From NCBI RefSeq assembly GCF_001187905.1, contig NZ_LGIS01000016.1:96751-160750 (forward strand): a stretch of DNA of 64,000 nucleotides. The letters are read 5' to 3'. Under the pieces are notes generated by a model that was not told where the DNA came from, searched no databases, and saw nothing but the letters and a program-made list of their open reading frames with translations. The translations under genes and the position numbers were made by a program. This stretch comes from Pantoea sp. RIT-PI-b (GTDB lineage: Bacteria; Pseudomonadota; Gammaproteobacteria; Enterobacterales; Enterobacteriaceae). Below are positions 57,988 through 64,000 of this stretch, in pieces (within the stretch, counting starts at the first letter, position 1; each line of letters opens with the position of its first letter).

Positions 57988-58554
57988 CTACTTTTGCAGA
58001 GTATTAATCACGCGTTGCGCGGTAAATTCCAGGCTGCTGCGCGTGTTCATCGCTTCACTGCGCATTAAACGATACGCGCCAGACTCATCAAGGCCAAAGG
58101 TTTGCATTAACACGCCCTTGGCCTGCGCTAACCTTTCACCACGCGCTCTGCGCACCTGCAGCAGCTCGCGCTGGCGCACGGTTTTTAACGTGCCGATGAT
58201 CTGCACAATCAAGGCAAAGGGATTGATTTCTCGCTCGGCGATGGCGCTGGGCTGAAGTTGTAGCAGCAGCGGAAACAGCCGCGCATTGTGGCAATCGGCC
58301 AGCGCAACAAGGGGGATGTCCCGCTGCTGGGCGCTGCTGAAGAGGCCAGGCAGCGCTTGCTGCTGATGGGCGTCAATCGCCACCAGCAGCAGTTGTGTTT
58401 CCGCAGGGAATGACGCCGCGGGCGGCCAACTGTGTTGCGCATGACAGCCCAGCTGCGCCAGCGAGGCGCAAAACGCGCGCACGCTTTGTGAGTCAGGATG
58501 GAAAATATGCAGCCGAACACCAGAAAGCGTTGCCAGTAATGATTGTTCAATCAT
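57988..58554 (-). CDS. ANTAR-domain antitermination protein (AmiR/NasR-like)
   Basis: This 188-residue protein has a receiver-like N-terminal domain without the usual phospho-Asp pocket (VRLHIFHPDSQSVRAFCASL; LLLVAIDAH). A coiled coil follows (about 115-140), then the ANTAR RNA-binding domain (ERLAQAKGVLMQTFGLDESGAYRLMRSEAMNTRSSLEFTAQRVI, about 137-183) with the AKG.LM signature. ANTAR proteins bind two A1/G4 hexaloop hairpins in leader RNA and prevent a terminator from forming. Such a pair is found upstream of the urtA-like gene (63422-63470). The gene lies between the AraC gene and the transporter operon. Confidence 0.9.
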   Translation of the reverse strand: MIEQSLLATLSGVRLHIFHPDSQSVRAFCASLAQLGCHAQHSWPPAASFPAETQLLLVAIDAHQQQALPGLFSSAQQRDIPLVALADCHNARLFPLLLQLQPSAIAEREINPFALIVQIIGTLKTVRQRELLQVRRARGERLAQAKGVLMQTFGLDESGAYRLMRSEAMNTRSSLEFTAQRVINTLQK

Positions 58555-58668
58555 GATTCATCCTATGCGCATCCCGAAAAAGGAAGCTTCACAGTAAGCG
58601 AGCGGATGAGTTAACGCTTTGCTGATGCTGCCGGGTGCTGTGTCAGGGAGGACAAACGTGCCGCCAGT

Positions 58669-58761
58669 CCCTCACCCTAACCCTCTCCCGCAAGCAGGAG
58701 AGGGAACCGTTCGGCGCGCTTTCCCCCATCTCCCGCAAGCGAGAGATGGCTGGGGTGAGGG
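58669..58761. repeat. Nested palindromic repeat downstream of the transporter operon
   Basis: CCCTCACCC at 58669-58677 pairs with GGGTGAGGG at 58753-58761. Inside are CCCTCTCC/GGAGAGGG (58681-58704) and CCATCTC/GAGATGG (58726-58749), each with a CGCAAGC-type loop. It is a REP-like element in the 216-base gap after the urtE-like gene and may act as terminator. Confidence 0.7.
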
Positions 58762-58770
58762 CAATCTACC

Positions 58771-59475
58771 TCACACGTGAAACCCCAAAAACTGCTCCGC
58801 CACGCTGGCGCTCGACTGGGTTTTCGGATCGATTTTCTGCACAATCTGCCCCTTCTCGATCACATGAATCTGGTCGGAAAGCGCATACAGAAACTCAATA
58901 TCCTGCTCCACTAAAATGATCGAAATATCCATCTCATGGCGCAGCCGCTGTAACGTCGCAATAATCTCCTCGCAAATATTCGGTTGAATGCCCTCCGTCG
59001 GCTCATCCAGCAGCACCAGCTGCGGTTGTCCGCACAAGCAGCGCGCCAGTGCCAGCAGTTGCTGCTCGCCACCCGAAAGCGCGCCGCCGGGCTGTGCCAG
59101 CAGACGTTTCAGGCGCGGAAAGATCTCCAGCATCTGCTCGATAATCTGCCCAGCGCGTGAGAAGTGTTTCACGCAGCCCATGCGCAAATTCTCTTCTACC
59201 GTTAGCAGCGGAAAAATCTGGCGCCCCTGCGGCACAAATCCAATCCCCGCCGCCGCGCGCTGGTGCGCCTGGTAACGCGTAATGTCGATGCCATTCAGCG
59301 CAATGCTGCCCTGCCAGGCAGGCAGTTCGCCCATAATGGTGCGCAGTAGCGTGGTTTTGCCCATGCCGTTGCGGCCCAGCACTCCGGTAAAGGATTTAGC
59401 ACCGACAAACAGCTCGGATAGGTTCAGCACCGGTATTTTGTTATAGCCCGAGACCATCTCTTTTATTTCAAGCAT
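58771..59475 (-). CDS. urtE: UrtE-like ABC transporter ATPase
   Basis: This 234-residue LivF/UrtE-type ATPase has Walker A GRNGMGKTT (near 34), VPQGRQIFPLLTVEENL (Q-loop region), signature LSGGEQQLLALARAL-type LSGGEQQLLALARCL near 133, Walker B LVLLDEPTEGIQPNI and H-loop LVEQDIEF. The EGIQPNI stretch is characteristic of UrtE. It pairs with UrtD to power uptake. It overlaps urtD by eight bases and is the last gene of the operon. Confidence 0.88.
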   Translation of the reverse strand: MLEIKEMVSGYNKIPVLNLSELFVGAKSFTGVLGRNGMGKTTLLRTIMGELPAWQGSIALNGIDITRYQAHQRAAAGIGFVPQGRQIFPLLTVEENLRMGCVKHFSRAGQIIEQMLEIFPRLKRLLAQPGGALSGGEQQLLALARCLCGQPQLVLLDEPTEGIQPNICEEIIATLQRLRHEMDISIILVEQDIEFLYALSDQIHVIEKGQIVQKIDPKTQSSASVAEQFLGFHV

Positions 59476-60199
59476 GTTTAATCTCCAGATTGCCGAGATA
59501 CGCCTCTTTCACCAGCGGATTTTGCGTCACCTCGCGGAAACTACCCTCCGCCAGCACCGCGCCCTGATTAAATACCGTTACCCGCTGCGCAATCATGCTG
59601 ATGAACTCCATGTCGTGCTCCACCACCACCACCGTGCTCTGCTGGTTAATGGTTTTGATCAGCTGCGCCGTTTTGCGCACCTCCTGATGCGTCATGCCTG
59701 CCGCCGGTTCGTCCAGCAGCACCAGCTGCGGTTTTGAGATTAGAATCATGCCCAACTCCACCCACTGCCGCTGACCGTGTGCCAGCTCCGAAAGCACCGC
59801 ATGCTGCAGTTCGGCGAGCCCGATATCCTCCAGCACCCGATCAATCGCCGCCGGCAACGCGGCTTTTGCCAGCTTATTCGCCGCCGCCTGCCACAGGTTT
59901 TCCCGGATGCTTAAGCCCTCGAACACGCTCGGCACCTGGGTTTTGATGCCGATCCCCAGACGTGCAATCTCCCACGGCCGTTTACCGGAGATCACCCGAT
60001 CGCGATAGCGACACTCGCCGCGCGTTGGCGTCACCTGCCCGCTTAACATTTTAAAAAAGGTACTTTTGCCGGCGCCGTTCGGGCCGATCAGGCAGCGCAA
60101 CTCACCTTCATGCAGAGTAAAATCCACCTCTTTTACCGCATGAACGCCACCAAAGCTGACGCCCATCTTGTGGGTTTCCAGCAACACATTGGCCGTCAT
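59468..60199 (-). CDS. urtD: UrtD-like ABC transporter ATPase
   Basis: This 243-residue LivG/UrtD-type ATPase has VSFGGVHAVKEVDFTLHEGELRCLIGPNGAGKST (Walker A near 40), KTQVPSVFEGLSIRENLW, the signature region LSELAHGQRQWVELGMIL (LAHGQRQ in place of LSGGQ, as in urea transporters), and Walker B LVLLDEPAAGMTHQEV. It overlaps urtC by four bases. The QVPSVF and AHGQRQWVE motifs support UrtD rather than LivG. Confidence 0.9.
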   Translation of the reverse strand: MTANVLLETHKMGVSFGGVHAVKEVDFTLHEGELRCLIGPNGAGKSTFFKMLSGQVTPTRGECRYRDRVISGKRPWEIARLGIGIKTQVPSVFEGLSIRENLWQAAANKLAKAALPAAIDRVLEDIGLAELQHAVLSELAHGQRQWVELGMILISKPQLVLLDEPAAGMTHQEVRKTAQLIKTINQQSTVVVVEHDMEFISMIAQRVTVFNQGAVLAEGSFREVTQNPLVKEAYLGNLEIKHA

Positions 60200-61227
60200 G
60201 GTTTCACCTCACTCACCTGCGCACGGCTGGCCGTGGCGCTCATCGTTCGCTTGCGCCGCACCAAACGCTGCAGCGTGGGCAAAATGCCGCCCGGAATCAG
60301 CAACACAAACACCGCCAGGATCACTCCCAGCACTAAATTGACGTCCACGGTTTGCTGCGCACCCAGCCGCGTCACCATCCACTGCAACAGCACGCAGCTG
60401 ATCACCGGGCCTAGCAGCGTGCCGCGCCCGCCGACAATCACCCAAATAATGATCTGTGCTGACTGGCTGATGCTGAACACGCCAGGACTGACAAACGCGC
60501 CCCAGTTGACGTATAGACAACCGGCTAAACCGGCAATCGCTGCGCCGATGGCAAAGGTCGCCAGCTTATGTGCCGGCACGTTATAGCCGAGCAAACCGGC
60601 GCGCTGTTCATTCTCGCGGATCGCCACCACGGTTTTGCCGAAACGGCTCAGCAGCACAAATTTCAGCAAGGCGTAACAGAGCGCCAGACAGCCCGCCGTG
60701 ACCATAAAGATCGCTTCCGGTGACAAAATAGCGTCGGGCTGGAACGGCAGGTTGAGCGTCGGCACCGACGGAATCCCATTGAAGCCGCCCAGCAGCGCCT
60801 CACCAAGGTGATACTCGCTACCGGAAGTGGAGTTGATCCAGTTAAACAGCACCAGACTCACCGCCAGCGTTATTGCGCCGAGATAAACATCGCTGACGCC
60901 GCCATAGAAAATCACATAGCCGAGCAGCAGCGAGAACAGCGTAGGCAGCAGCACCGCCATCACCACCGCCCAGGTGGAGTCGCCCCAGTTAATCGCGCAG
61001 ATGGCATAGGTGTAAGCGCCCAGGCCGAAAAACGCCGCCTGGCCGAAGCACAAAATACCGCCGTAACCCCAGATAAACGCCAGACTGAGTGACAGCAATC
61101 CCATCACCAGAAACACCGTCAGTGATAGCAAGGTGTAGAGCTCAATCGTGCCGGAGAGCCACAGCGCCACTAGCACCATTACTAGCGCGGTAAGCACAAT
61201 CTGGACTTTCTCAGAGAAAAATTTCAT
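60196..61227 (-). CDS. urtC: UrtC-like ABC transporter permease
   Basis: This 343-residue inner-membrane permease is read from ATG 61227, which overlaps the urtB stop (TAATG). A longer frame upstream belongs to another gene's shadow. It has about nine helices and LivM/UrtC motifs: GLLSLSLAFIWGYGGILCFGQAAFFGLGAYTYAI near 50-83, GSEYHLGEALLGGFNGIPSVP near 132, VVAIRENEQRAGLLGYNV near 205 (coupling loop), and SISQSAQIIIWVIVGGRGTLLGP near 265. It forms the channel with UrtB. Confidence 0.9.
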   Translation of the reverse strand: MKFFSEKVQIVLTALVMVLVALWLSGTIELYTLLSLTVFLVMGLLSLSLAFIWGYGGILCFGQAAFFGLGAYTYAICAINWGDSTWAVVMAVLLPTLFSLLLGYVIFYGGVSDVYLGAITLAVSLVLFNWINSTSGSEYHLGEALLGGFNGIPSVPTLNLPFQPDAILSPEAIFMVTAGCLALCYALLKFVLLSRFGKTVVAIRENEQRAGLLGYNVPAHKLATFAIGAAIAGLAGCLYVNWGAFVSPGVFSISQSAQIIIWVIVGGRGTLLGPVISCVLLQWMVTRLGAQQTVDVNLVLGVILAVFVLLIPGGILPTLQRLVRRKRTMSATASRAQVSEVKP

Positions 61228-62096
61228 TACAGCGATCTCCTGAAGAAGCGTCCGGTGATGCCCTGCGGCATCAGGCGGAGCAACACAATCGCACTCAGCA
61301 GCAGCGCCACCGCCCCGAACACCGGCGTGGAGGCATAGGTCACCAGCTGGGAAATGGTGCCGAACAGCGTTGATGAGGAGAGCGTGCCGGCGATAATCGC
61401 GCTGCCGCCGCCGATCACCGTGATAAAGGCTTTGGCAATAAAGCTGACGCCAATGGTTGGGATGACGCCGGTAATCGGCGCTAACAGCGCGCCGCCTAAA
61501 CCGGAAAGCGCCGCGCCGAGTCCAAACGTCAGGCTGTAGATTTTGCCCGGATTGCTGCCAAGCGCCGCGGCCATGCGGGCGTTTTGCATGGTGGCGCGAG
61601 CGCACAACCCTAAGGTGGTAAAGCGCAGCAGCAGCCACAGCGCCCCGATCAAGCCCAGCGCAAACACAATCATGAACAGCGAATAGCCGCTGGTGCTGTA
61701 GTTGCCCACGTTAACGCTCGGCAGCGGTGAGCTGATGCCTAAAGTGGTGTTGCCGAACAGCATGGTGGCGGCACCAATCAAGGCCAGGCTCAAGCCCCAG
61801 GTGGCCAACATGGTGTCGATCATCCGCCCATACAGATGTCGAATGATCACGCGCTCCACCACCGCGCCGAAGACGCCCACAGTGAGCGGTGCGATCACCA
61901 GCATGGCGATCCAAATCGGCACGCCCCACTGGTTGGTTGCCAGAATCGCGCTGTAGCCGCCCAGCATCATGAATTCGCCGTGCGCCATATTGACGATTTT
62001 CATCATGCCGAATACTACCGCCAGCCCAACGCTCATGATGATCAGTACGGCAATGGCATTGAGCACTTCAATGCCGTAGATAATGAACAGATCCAT
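61227..62096 (-). CDS. urtB: UrtB-like ABC transporter permease, short form
   Basis: This 289-residue LivH/UrtB-type permease has GMMKIVNMAHGEFMMLGGYSAI near 30-51, RMIDTMLATWGLSLALIGAATMLFGNTTLGI near 90-120, and LGSNPGKIYSLTFGLGAALSGLGGALLAPITG near 185-215. Typical proteobacterial UrtB proteins carry an extra periplasmic N-terminal region of over 200 residues. It is missing here, which makes this member more like the amide permease FmdE. The gene follows urtA by 11 bases. Confidence 0.88.
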   Translation of the reverse strand: MDLFIIYGIEVLNAIAVLIIMSVGLAVVFGMMKIVNMAHGEFMMLGGYSAILATNQWGVPIWIAMLVIAPLTVGVFGAVVERVIIRHLYGRMIDTMLATWGLSLALIGAATMLFGNTTLGISSPLPSVNVGNYSTSGYSLFMIVFALGLIGALWLLLRFTTLGLCARATMQNARMAAALGSNPGKIYSLTFGLGAALSGLGGALLAPITGVIPTIGVSFIAKAFITVIGGGSAIIAGTLSSSTLFGTISQLVTYASTPVFGAVALLLSAIVLLRLMPQGITGRFFRRSL

Positions 62097-62107
62097 AGCG
62101 GCTCCTG

Positions 62108-63349
62108 TTACAGCTCAATTTGATACTGTTTGGTATCGCGCGGATTTTTCTTCAGATCGCACACCATCGCGGTATCCACCGGTGCTTGATTGGGGAAGGT
62201 TTCCAGGATTTTCATCTGATGGTTTTCCACTTCGGCGATGTGCACATCCAGCGAACAGTGATGGGTAGCCGGATCGACGCTGAGCTTGCCGCTGGGCGAC
62301 GTTAACGTGATGCCGGATTCCAGCGCCTCAATCACCTTCATGCGATCGATATCGCCCGCTTTGCGCACCCCTTCTGCCCAAATCAGCATGCCCTGATAGG
62401 CGCCCATGGCTAAATCGCTGATATACGGCGTATTGGCACCGTAGCGTGCATGGAATTTTTCGACAAAGGCCTGGTTCTCTGGCGAGGGAATTTCCTGCAT
62501 ATAGTTGGCCGCCACCAGAATGCCGTTGCTCTCTTCCGGCGATAGAATGATGTGTTCGTTGCCGCCGCCAAACACCGTCGAGGCAATCGGGATCTTGCCG
62601 CTCATACCGGCGGCATGCCACTGGCGGTAGAACGAGATGTGCGCGCCGCCCACCAGCGCCGACCACACCATGTCGGGTTTTGCGCTCTGGATTTTAGAAA
62701 TTGCGGCACCAAAATCGGTGACATCCAGCGGGAAGAATTCCACGGTCATCACTTCGCCACCGTTATCACGCACCGATTTTTTCACCCAAGCAGAGACGAT
62801 CTGGCCGTAGTTATAATCCGCCGCCAGCACGTAAACTTTTTTACCCCACTTTTTCACCGCATAAGGCACCAGCTTTTCCACGGTTTGTGCCGGAGTAGAA
62901 CCTGAGGAGAAATAGTTGCGGTCACACACTCCACCTTCATACTGCGCCGGATAAAAATAGAGCGAGCGAAAACGATCCAATACCGGACGAATTACTTCGC
63001 GTGAGGCTGAGGTTATTCCACCGTGCACCACTGCCACTTTGTCTTTTAGCGCCGCCTGCTGCGCATATTGCGCATAAAGCTGCATGTTGGACTGCGCATC
63101 GTAATTAATTACCTGCAGTGGACGCCCTAATAATCCACCTGCGGCATTGATCTCTTCCGCGGCCAGATTAACCGCATTCGACATCGGCTTACCGTAGATA
63201 TCGAGGCCGCCGGAGAGGTCGAGAATACTGGCGACTTTAATGGCGTCCTTGCTATCGGCGGCGAAAGTAAATTTAGGCGCTACGCCCGCAGCTAATCCCA
63301 ATGCCGATACCGCTGAACCCTGGATAAATGAACGACGACTAATAGCCAT
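62108..63349 (-). CDS. urtA: UrtA/FmdD-like amide or urea substrate-binding protein
   Basis: This 413-residue binding protein has a Tat-type signal (SRRSFIQGSAVSALGLAAGVAP), so it is exported folded. Mature blocks include IKVASILDLSGGLDIYGKPMSNAVNLAAEEINAAGG-type start (about 37-72), VHGGITSASREVIRPVLDRFRSLYFYPAQYEGGVCDRNYFSSGSTPAQ near 107-155, and YVLAADYNYGQIVSAWVKK near 172. These place it in the UrtA/AmiC/FmdD group of branched-amino-acid-like binding proteins for urea and short amides. It is the first gene of the operon, preceded by a sigma-54 promoter and ANTAR-target hairpins. Confidence 0.88.
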   Translation of the reverse strand: MAISRRSFIQGSAVSALGLAAGVAPKFTFAADSKDAIKVASILDLSGGLDIYGKPMSNAVNLAAEEINAAGGLLGRPLQVINYDAQSNMQLYAQYAQQAALKDKVAVVHGGITSASREVIRPVLDRFRSLYFYPAQYEGGVCDRNYFSSGSTPAQTVEKLVPYAVKKWGKKVYVLAADYNYGQIVSAWVKKSVRDNGGEVMTVEFFPLDVTDFGAAISKIQSAKPDMVWSALVGGAHISFYRQWHAAGMSGKIPIASTVFGGGNEHIILSPEESNGILVAANYMQEIPSPENQAFVEKFHARYGANTPYISDLAMGAYQGMLIWAEGVRKAGDIDRMKVIEALESGITLTSPSGKLSVDPATHHCSLDVHIAEVENHQMKILETFPNQAPVDTAMVCDLKKNPRDTKQYQIEL

Positions 63350-63421
63350 AACATCCCCTTAAGGAAGTAAAGAAAAATAATTGGGAGGTTTCCGGGAGGC
63401 CGGAGAGAATAAGAGAGATCG

Positions 63422-63470
63422 GCAGACGGCGTTGTCTACATTTACCAGAGGGTTGCCACAGCGTTGGGGC
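63422..63470 (-). promoter_or_regulatory. Two-hairpin ANTAR target in the urtA leader
   Basis: On the minus strand GCCCC-AACGCT-GTGGC (63470-63455, one C-T mismatch) and GTAGAC-AACGCC-GTCTGC (63439-63422, one G-T pair) both present six-base loops with A at position 1 and G at position 4, the ANTAR recognition pattern. A 15-base linker separates them. They start a few bases after the predicted sigma-54 start site. Confidence 0.65.
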
Positions 63471-63485
63471 GTTATTTTTTATAAA

Positions 63486-63500
63486 GCAAGAAGTGGGCCA
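63486..63500 (-). promoter_or_regulatory. Sigma-54 (RpoN) promoter of the urtABCDE operon
   Basis: On the minus strand TTGGCCC-ACTTC-TTGCTTT has the invariant GG and GC with exactly ten bases between them, and matches TGGCACG-N4-TTGCW well. Start of transcription is expected near 63474, just before the first ANTAR hairpin. Confidence 0.75.
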
Positions 63501-63543
63501 AATAACATAATCCCCGCGCATTGACGTAATAGCGTGATTTAAT

Positions 63544-63565
63544 GCGCAATAAATTGCGCCGCTAC
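63544..63565. repeat. Single REP-like unit, GCGCCGCTAC family
   Basis: GCGCAATAAATTGCGC is a perfect palindrome, followed by CGCTAC. It is the same unit as at 53801-53867 and lies between the NtrC-type site and the sigma-54 promoter. Confidence 0.65.
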
Positions 63566-63595
63566 GGCAATGTGCGCACTGTTAAATGGCAATGG

Positions 63596-63610
63596 GCACC
63601 AATAAGGTGC
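63596..63610. promoter_or_regulatory. NtrC-type enhancer site
   Basis: GCACC-AATAA-GGTGC matches the NtrC (NRI) consensus GCACC-N5-GGTGC. It is centred about 129 bases upstream of the predicted sigma-54 start, a normal enhancer distance. Caveat: REP-like palindromes with GGTGC arms are common in this window. Confidence 0.6.
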
Positions 63611-63688
63611 GAAAGATTAAATATAAATTTAATGCAGACTGTCCGTTTAAATATAATGGATGGCACGACTAACCAAGCGGTTATTAAC

Positions 63689-64000
63689 GGTCGCTATAAA
63701 TGGCGACCCTGCAGGCGTTATAGCGATGACGAGTCATGAAGACACATTGATGCTGCAGCGCGGGTGTTGAGGCGACATCCCAGCCCGCTGAGTGAGTGAG
63801 GGATTCCAGGACGAGCCGCAGGGATGCGGCGAGAGGCGGCGCTGAGCAGGAGCGAATCGCCGCCGGTCCGTCAGGAATCGCGAGGGAGCGAAGGCACCGC
63901 GAAGCGGGGGGGTGGGCTGGCGGAGGGCCCGGGAGTGCAGAGGGCGCGGCCAGGCGTCCTCTGCTCGGTCGCCGCACGGCATGGCTGAAACTGCTCCAGC
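63689..64000 (+). repeat. 373-bp interspersed repeat, copy C (cut by window end)
   Basis: It begins GGTCGCTATAAATGGCGACC and follows copies A and B closely (GCAGGCGTTATAGCGATG; GGTGTTGAGGCGACATCCCA; GCGAATCGCCGCCGGTCCGT) until the window ends. Small differences, for example GAAGCGGGGGGGTGGG, show independent drift. It lies in the same orientation as the other two copies. Confidence 0.85.

Noticed and set aside
58635..58919. Open frame across the nested palindromes after urtE
   Set aside because: It spans a REP-like element and runs antisense into urtE.
61227..61638. Extended N terminus of the UrtC-like frame
   Set aside because: The extension is an out-of-frame reading of the UrtB gene; ATG 61227 overlapping the urtB stop is the natural start.

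Overview
The window is a stretch of chromosome from a gamma-proteobacterium of the order Enterobacterales. The best inference is an Erwiniaceae member, Pantoea or a close relative. The evidence is E. coli-like YbaA, FhuE, YncE, HipB, BetIBA and YiaK proteins, enterobacterial CRP, Fur, NtrC, FliA and HipB sites, short intergenic regions full of REP-like palindromes, and a catabolic and nutrient-scavenging gene content typical of plant-associated species. I see no rRNA, tRNA, CRISPR array, phage or complete insertion sequence.

Layout. 1-5.4 kb: end of a VOC protein, ybaA, an unknown membrane protein, then a CRP-linked aryl-beta-glucoside PTS operon (RpiR regulator, EIIBC, GH1 phospho-glucosidase) with two identical-geometry operators. 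5.4-7.5 kb: an ABC-F ATPase behind an attenuator-like leader with a 27-codon ORF. 7.5-9.4 kb: TPR protein, ECF sigma (apparent ATT start) and anti-sigma operon. 9.6-12.7 kb: macAB behind a Fur-like box. 12.8-16 kb: RpiR regulator divergent from a PTS EIICB-nanE pair, probably ManNAc uptake. 16-21.6 kb: betT/betIBA glycine betaine synthesis from choline. 21.8-25.9 kb: MFS/IclR pair, cupin, two tandem YhcN-type small proteins, a DapA-family aldolase. 26-29.7 kb: Fur-linked yncE/fhuE.

29.7-36.4 kb: first copy of a 373-bp repeat, NlpC/P60 lipoprotein, an Fe/2OG oxygenase divergent from an NMT1-like binding protein plus purine or triazine-type deaminase, and a DHA2 exporter. 36.4-40.9 kb: TetR regulator, intact hipB with operators and a deleted hipA, then a peroxiredoxin/DsbD-like/ECF sigma/NrsF redox-stress operon. 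40.9-46.4 kb: yiaK and a GPH sugar symporter, a third YhcN-type protein, a PRISE-type reductase and LysR regulator. 46.4-47.2 kb: repeat cluster. 47.2-53.5 kb: organosulfur scavenging (MetNIQ-like ABC transporter, LLM flavin monooxygenase, two SfnB-like oxidoreductases). 53.9-55.3 kb: an unrecognised 476-residue protein behind a near-perfect FliA (sigma-28) promoter. 55.5-63.6 kb: an amide or urea utilisation locus (amidase, FeaR-like AraC regulator, ANTAR antiterminator, five-gene UrtABCDE-like ABC transporter). Its leader carries an NtrC-type enhancer, a sigma-54 promoter and two A1/G4 hexaloop hairpins expected to bind the ANTAR protein. The window ends inside a third copy of the 373-bp repeat.

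The most unusual signals are the FliA-driven unknown gene, the complete NtrC/sigma-54/ANTAR control region, the ABC-F leader, the ATT-initiated sigma factor, and the multi-copy repeat with REP-like ends. All functional calls come from reading the sequence and remembered family motifs; no database search was run.
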